Source of the DNA: a bacterium
GTDB taxonomy: Bacteria > SZUA-79 > Acidulodesulfobacterales > Acidulodesulfobacteraceae
DNA: 9,044 bases
Direction: 5' to 3'
Assembly (NCBI GenBank): GCA_021789455.1
Contig: JAJYJN010000038.1
Span: forward strand, 1-9,044
The notes under the pieces are model-generated. The model had not been told where the DNA came from, searched no databases, and saw nothing but the letters and a program-made list of their open reading frames with translations. A program made the translations under genes and the position numbers. Shown here in pieces: positions 5,241 through 9,044 of this stretch. Positions within the stretch are counted from its first letter, which is position 1, and every line of letters begins with the position of its first letter.

Positions 5241-7871
5241 GTAGTTAAATTATTAAAAAGTATTTTTGGGACCAGCAATCAAAGAGAACTTGCAAAACTG
5301 AAACCTTTGGTCGATAAAATCAATTCACTGGAGCCTGTATATTCTGTTTTAGGAGACGATGAAATCAGAGGGATGACCCGTAAGTTTAAAGATGAACTTA
5401 ACGGGCTTTCACATGCCGAACAGTATAAAAAACTTAACGATATGATTCCTGATGCTTTTGCCGTAGCCAGGGAGGGGATTAAAAGAGCCCTTAATATGCG
5501 GCCTTTCGACGTTCAGCTTATCGGCGGAATGATATTGCATTCAGGAAAGATTGCGGAAATGGCGACCGGAGAAGGGAAAACCCTTGTGGCAGTCCTGCCG
5601 GCTTACCTTAACAGCCTTACGGGAAGGGGAGTGCATGTAATTACCGTAAACGATTATCTCGCCAAAAGAGACTCTGAGTGGATGGGCAAAGCTTATAATA
5701 TGCTTGGTCTTTCCGTCGGCGTTATTACCAACGACTTGGACGACTCGGAAAGAAAAAAAGCATACGACTGTGATGTTACATACGGCACCAATAACGAATT
5801 CGGATTTGATTATCTTAGGGATAATATGAAATTTTCATTGGATGATTATGTTCAAAAGGAATTAAATTATGCCATAATTGACGAAGTGGACTCCGTGCTT
5901 ATAGACGAAGCTAGGACCCCGCTTATAATTTCCGGAGAATCCGACGAAACTACCGAGTTATATTACAAAGCCGATAATACCGTAAATCTTTTGAAAAAAG
6001 ATTTGGATTACACGGTAGATGAAAAATTAAAAACCGCTATACTGACGGAAGAAGGCATAGAAAAAGCAGAAAAAGCCTTAAATATAAGAAATATATACGA
6101 CCCAAGGCATTTAGACATGCTTCGTGCCGTAAACCAATCATTGCGCGCACACGCATGTTATTTCAGGGACGTCGATTATTTAGTTCAAGATAATCAAGTC
6201 GTCATAGTCGACGAATTTACCGGAAGGCTTATGAACGGCAGGCGTTATGGAGAAGGGCTGCATCAGGCTTTAGAAGCAAAAGAACGCCTTAAGGTAGAAG
6301 GCGAAAACCAGACTTTAGCCACGGTTACGTTTCAGAATTTTTTTAGAATGTATAACAAACTTGCAGGTATGACTGGCACCGCGGATACGGAAGCAGAAGA
6401 GTTTAAAAAGATATATAATCTCGACGTAGCGGTCATACCTACCAATAAGCCCATGATTAGAAAGGATTATACCGACTTGGTATTTGCTACGGAAGCTGAA
6501 AAATTTAACGCCGTATCTGAAGAAGTTGCCGAAAAATACAAAGCCGGGCAGCCGGTACTAGTGGGCACTGTTTCCGTAGAAAAGTCTGAAAGGCTTAGCG
6601 GTATTTTAAAGAAAAAAGGAATACCCCATTCAGTCCTGAATGCAAAAAACCATGCAAAAGAAGCTCATATTATAGCAAACGCCGGACAGAAAAAATCAGT
6701 TACAATATCTACAAATATGGCAGGAAGAGGCACGGACATTGTTCTCGGAGAAGGAGTTAAAGATATCGGAGGGCTTCACGTTATCGGAACGGAAAGGCAC
6801 GAATCAAGGCGCATAGACAACCAGTTGAGAGGCAGGTCCGGCAGGCAGGGGGACATAGGTTCTTCCAGATTTTATGTTTCCCTGGAAGACGACCTCATGA
6901 GAATATTCGGTTCCGAAAGACTAGCCCCGTTTTTAGAAAGGCTTGGATTGAAAGACGGCCAGGCTATCGAGCATAATATGATATCTAAGGCTATTGAAAA
7001 CGCGCAAAAAAAGGTCGAAGGACATAATTTCGATATAAGGAAAAATCTAATCGATTACGACAACGTTATGAATAAACAAAGGGAGCTTATATATTCTTAC
7101 AGGAAAAGGATACTGCAGATAGATGAACTTTCGGAGATTTACGACGATATTCTGTTCGATATTAAATCTTTGCTGGAATCCTATTTTCAAGACTATGTTC
7201 AGGAAAAATCTCATAGCGAGAACTGGGATATTGAAGGTCTTTTAGAACTCGTTAAAGTAAACCTTTCCATAGACATACTTTCAATGCCGCCCGAAATTCT
7301 TAAGCTAGATTTTGTCGGGTCTTCCGATATTGCAAAAAAAGACGCGGTTATCGCGGCTTTTAAAAAAATGCCCAGAAATGAACTCTTTAATATATTTTCT
7401 GATTTAATAAAAAAAAGCATAGACGTTAAAATAGCTTTATTTCCACAGGAAGAAAAGGTAGATATTATTAAAGCCTTATATCTTCAGGCGGTGGACGGTT
7501 TATGGAAGGACGCGCTGACCTCTTTGGACGCACTTAAAGAAGGCATAGGGCTTAGGGGATACGCGCAGGTAAATCCTCTAATAGAATATCAAAAAGAGGC
7601 TTATAATTTATTTATAAACATGCAGTTCAGAATGAAGGAAGAATCATTGAATTCTATATCGTCGGTTCAATTCGAAGATAGCGTAAATGCAGGAGATATA
7701 TTGGCGGGCGCGGGTCTTCTTTCCGACAACATAATTCTTACCCATAATGAAATAAATCCTGAAGGGGATAAACAAAAACCTATAGTTAAACCTAAAAAAA
7801 TAGGAAGAAACGAACCCTGTCCATGCGGCAGCGGCAAAAAATATAAAAATTGCCATGGAAAAAATCAATAA
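5238..7871 (+). CDS. secA: Preprotein translocase ATPase SecA
   Basis: SecA is the cytosolic and membrane-bound ATPase that pushes unfolded secretory proteins through the SecYEG channel. The product has 877 residues, normal for the family. Seen in order: Walker A ATGEGKT (109-115), HVITVNDYLAKRD, GTNNEFGFDYLRDN, Walker B DEVD (215-218) followed by SVLIDEARTPLIISG, the preprotein cross-linking region, IVDEFTGRLMNGRRYGEGLHQ, GMTGTA, NMAGRGTDIVLG and QLRGRSGRQGD of the second motor domain, then the helical scaffold and wing ending GLRGYAQVNPLIEYQKEA. The C-terminus carries the zinc-binding tail CPCGSGKKYKNCH with Cys861, Cys863, Cys872 and His873, which binds SecB and ribosomes in other bacteria. 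All motor motifs appear intact. There is no secM-like regulator upstream. The gene overlaps argJ by 17 bases. Confidence 0.98.
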   Translation: MVVKLLKSIFGTSNQRELAKLKPLVDKINSLEPVYSVLGDDEIRGMTRKFKDELNGLSHAEQYKKLNDMIPDAFAVAREGIKRALNMRPFDVQLIGGMILHSGKIAEMATGEGKTLVAVLPAYLNSLTGRGVHVITVNDYLAKRDSEWMGKAYNMLGLSVGVITNDLDDSERKKAYDCDVTYGTNNEFGFDYLRDNMKFSLDDYVQKELNYAIIDEVDSVLIDEARTPLIISGESDETTELYYKADNTVNLLKKDLDYTVDEKLKTAILTEEGIEKAEKALNIRNIYDPRHLDMLRAVNQSLRAHACYFRDVDYLVQDNQVVIVDEFTGRLMNGRRYGEGLHQALEAKERLKVEGENQTLATVTFQNFFRMYNKLAGMTGTADTEAEEFKKIYNLDVAVIPTNKPMIRKDYTDLVFATEAEKFNAVSEEVAEKYKAGQPVLVGTVSVEKSERLSGILKKKGIPHSVLNAKNHAKEAHIIANAGQKKSVTISTNMAGRGTDIVLGEGVKDIGGLHVIGTERHESRRIDNQLRGRSGRQGDIGSSRFYVSLEDDLMRIFGSERLAPFLERLGLKDGQAIEHNMISKAIENAQKKVEGHNFDIRKNLIDYDNVMNKQRELIYSYRKRILQIDELSEIYDDILFDIKSLLESYFQDYVQEKSHSENWDIEGLLELVKVNLSIDILSMPPEILKLDFVGSSDIAKKDAVIAAFKKMPRNELFNIFSDLIKKSIDVKIALFPQEEKVDIIKALYLQAVDGLWKDALTSLDALKEGIGLRGYAQVNPLIEYQKEAYNLFINMQFRMKEESLNSISSVQFEDSVNAGDILAGAGLLSDNIILTHNEINPEGDKQKPIVKPKKIGRNEPCPCGSGKKYKNCHGKNQ

Positions 7872-9044
7872 TTTTTTATTTTCGGGTAAATCCTGCGGAT
7901 TAAAAAAAAATAAAAATTTAGACGTCGGGCTTATGGTTTCAGAAAAGCCGCTTAACGTCAGCGCCGTATTTACGCGCAATAAGGTTAAGGCTGCCCCTGT
8001 TATTATATCTAAAAAGAATTCCAAAAACATCATAAAGGCATTAATAGTAAATTCTGGAAACGCAAACGCTTGCAACGGCAAATATGGCATATTAGATGCT
8101 AAAAGAGTTTTGGAATCAGTTTCAAAAGAAATCGGAGCCGCTCCGGAAAATATCTTTATTTGCTCCACGGGAGTCATAGGGGAAAGACTTGACGCGACTT
8201 TGATAGAACGGGCTGCTCCCGAATTAGTAAAGGCTGCAGACAAAAACGGGTTCGACGATTTTGCGAAATCGATTATGACTACAGATACTTTTTATAAAAC
8301 TGCTTATAAAGAAGTCATTTTGGACGGAGTAAAATACAGCATAATTGGTACGGCTAAAGGTTCAGGCATGATAATGCCGGATATGGCGACGATGCTTGCT
8401 TTTATATTTTCTGATATTCCGCTTAGCAAGGAAAAGGCAGACGAAATATTCAAAGACTGCGTGGAAACGTCCTTTAATTCGATAACTGTTGACGGCGATA
8501 CTTCGACTAACGATACCGCTGCTTTTTTCTATCCCCATACAGGCGAAAATACCGAAAAAGTAAATAAAGAACGGTCTTTTAAAAAATCTGCCGCAAATTA
8601 TAACATAGTTAAAAACGTCCTTTCCGAAGTATGTTTCGAGCTTGCTAAAATGATAGTGAAAGACGGGGAAGGCGCTACCAAGTTTATAAAAATTACCGTT
8701 ATGAATGCTTATACAGAATCAGGCGCAAAAAAAATTGCCTTTACGGTGGCAAATTCTCCATTATTTAAAACTATGATTACCGGCGAAGATTTAAATTGGG
8801 GCAGGATAATGGCTGCGATAGGAAGGTCGTCCGTACCGCTTAAACCTGAAAATATAGACATTTATATAAACGATAAATTAATAGTGCAGAATTCCACAGT
8901 TTTCAAAGGGTTAAGCAAGGCTGATGAAAAATACGTTTTATCTCCTAAAGAAATAGATTTTAAAATAGACCTTAAATGCGGCAAAAAAAACCGGTCTGTT
9001 TTAACTTGCAATCTTACCAAGGAATATATAGATATAAACGCTTC
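7855..9044 (+). CDS. argJ: Glutamate N-acetyltransferase / ornithine acetyltransferase ArgJ (3' end cut by window)
   Basis: ArgJ moves the acetyl group from N-acetylornithine back to glutamate, closing the cyclic arginine pathway. Some members also make acetylglutamate from acetyl-CoA. The 396 codons in the window are open throughout. The last residues read LTKEYIDINA, which matches the family end, so only a few codons are missing. Marks: FTRNKVKAAPV near the N-terminus, NSGNANACNG, the oxyanion-hole pair Thr105-Gly106 in CSTGVIGERLD, and the self-cleavage site KGSGMIMPDMATMLAF, where the chain should be cut between Ala178 and the nucleophile Thr179 to give alpha and beta subunits. Later come VDGDTSTNDT, KDGEGATKF and GEDLNWGRIMAAIGR. 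The start is ATG 7855, inside the last codons of secA and with a weak ribosome site, which suggests translational coupling. Together with the acetyltransferase at 1738, two acetylglutamate-forming steps sit in this window. Confidence 0.95.
   Translation, partial: MEKINNFLFSGKSCGLKKNKNLDVGLMVSEKPLNVSAVFTRNKVKAAPVIISKKNSKNIIKALIVNSGNANACNGKYGILDAKRVLESVSKEIGAAPENIFICSTGVIGERLDATLIERAAPELVKAADKNGFDDFAKSIMTTDTFYKTAYKEVILDGVKYSIIGTAKGSGMIMPDMATMLAFIFSDIPLSKEKADEIFKDCVETSFNSITVDGDTSTNDTAAFFYPHTGENTEKVNKERSFKKSAANYNIVKNVLSEVCFELAKMIVKDGEGATKFIKITVMNAYTESGAKKIAFTVANSPLFKTMITGEDLNWGRIMAAIGRSSVPLKPENIDIYINDKLIVQNSTVFKGLSKADEKYVLSPKEIDFKIDLKCGKKNRSVLTCNLTKEYIDINA

Noticed and set aside
7644..8243. A 199-codon open frame on the minus strand across the secA-argJ junction.
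   Set aside because: It is antisense to two strongly conserved genes, has no ribosome site or recognisable domain, and is explained as a coding shadow.

Overview
The window is a densely packed, single-strand (+) run of conserved bacterial housekeeping genes from an AT-rich genome. AGG arginine codons and ATA isoleucine codons are frequent, and TTG start codons are readily used. The order is: last codons of nadK, recN, a short ArgA-like N-acetylglutamate synthase, a single-domain rhodanese, a PpsR/PPDK-type regulatory kinase/phosphorylase, a TldE/PmbA-type protein, secA, and argJ, which runs off the right edge a few codons short of its end. The short ArgA-like acetyltransferase and the secA-argJ adjacency recall deltaproteobacterial (Desulfobacterota-like) genomes. 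This placement is inference from gene content and protein style, and I cannot name a genus.

Region by region: bases 1-33 encode the C-terminal tail of NAD kinase. recN follows 8 bases later from a TTG codon. The acetyltransferase gene starts at another TTG inside the last codons of recN, behind a near-perfect Shine-Dalgarno sequence. The 97-base gap after it (2413-2509) is the longest non-coding stretch and holds a strong sigma70-like promoter (TAGACA, 17 bases, TATAAT). This probably begins a second transcription unit: rhodanese (2510), ppsR (2886), tldE/pmbA (3739), secA (5238, TTG start) and argJ (7855, overlapping secA by 17 bases). Gaps within this unit are 7, 37 and 53 bases, and I see no convincing terminator anywhere.

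Functionally the genes are mixed: DNA double-strand break repair (RecN), arginine biosynthesis (the acetyltransferase and ArgJ, which make and recycle acetylglutamate), sulfur transfer (rhodanese), control of the pyruvate/phosphoenolpyruvate switch (PpsR), peptide processing (TldE) and Sec protein export (SecA). I see no mobile element, CRISPR array, tRNA, rRNA or defence gene, and I do not see an undescribed multi-gene system. The most distinctive points are the acetyltransferase, with its low-complexity N-terminal extension, (GAAATA)n repeat and degenerate acetyl-CoA loop, and the altered GQNDRR loop in RecN.
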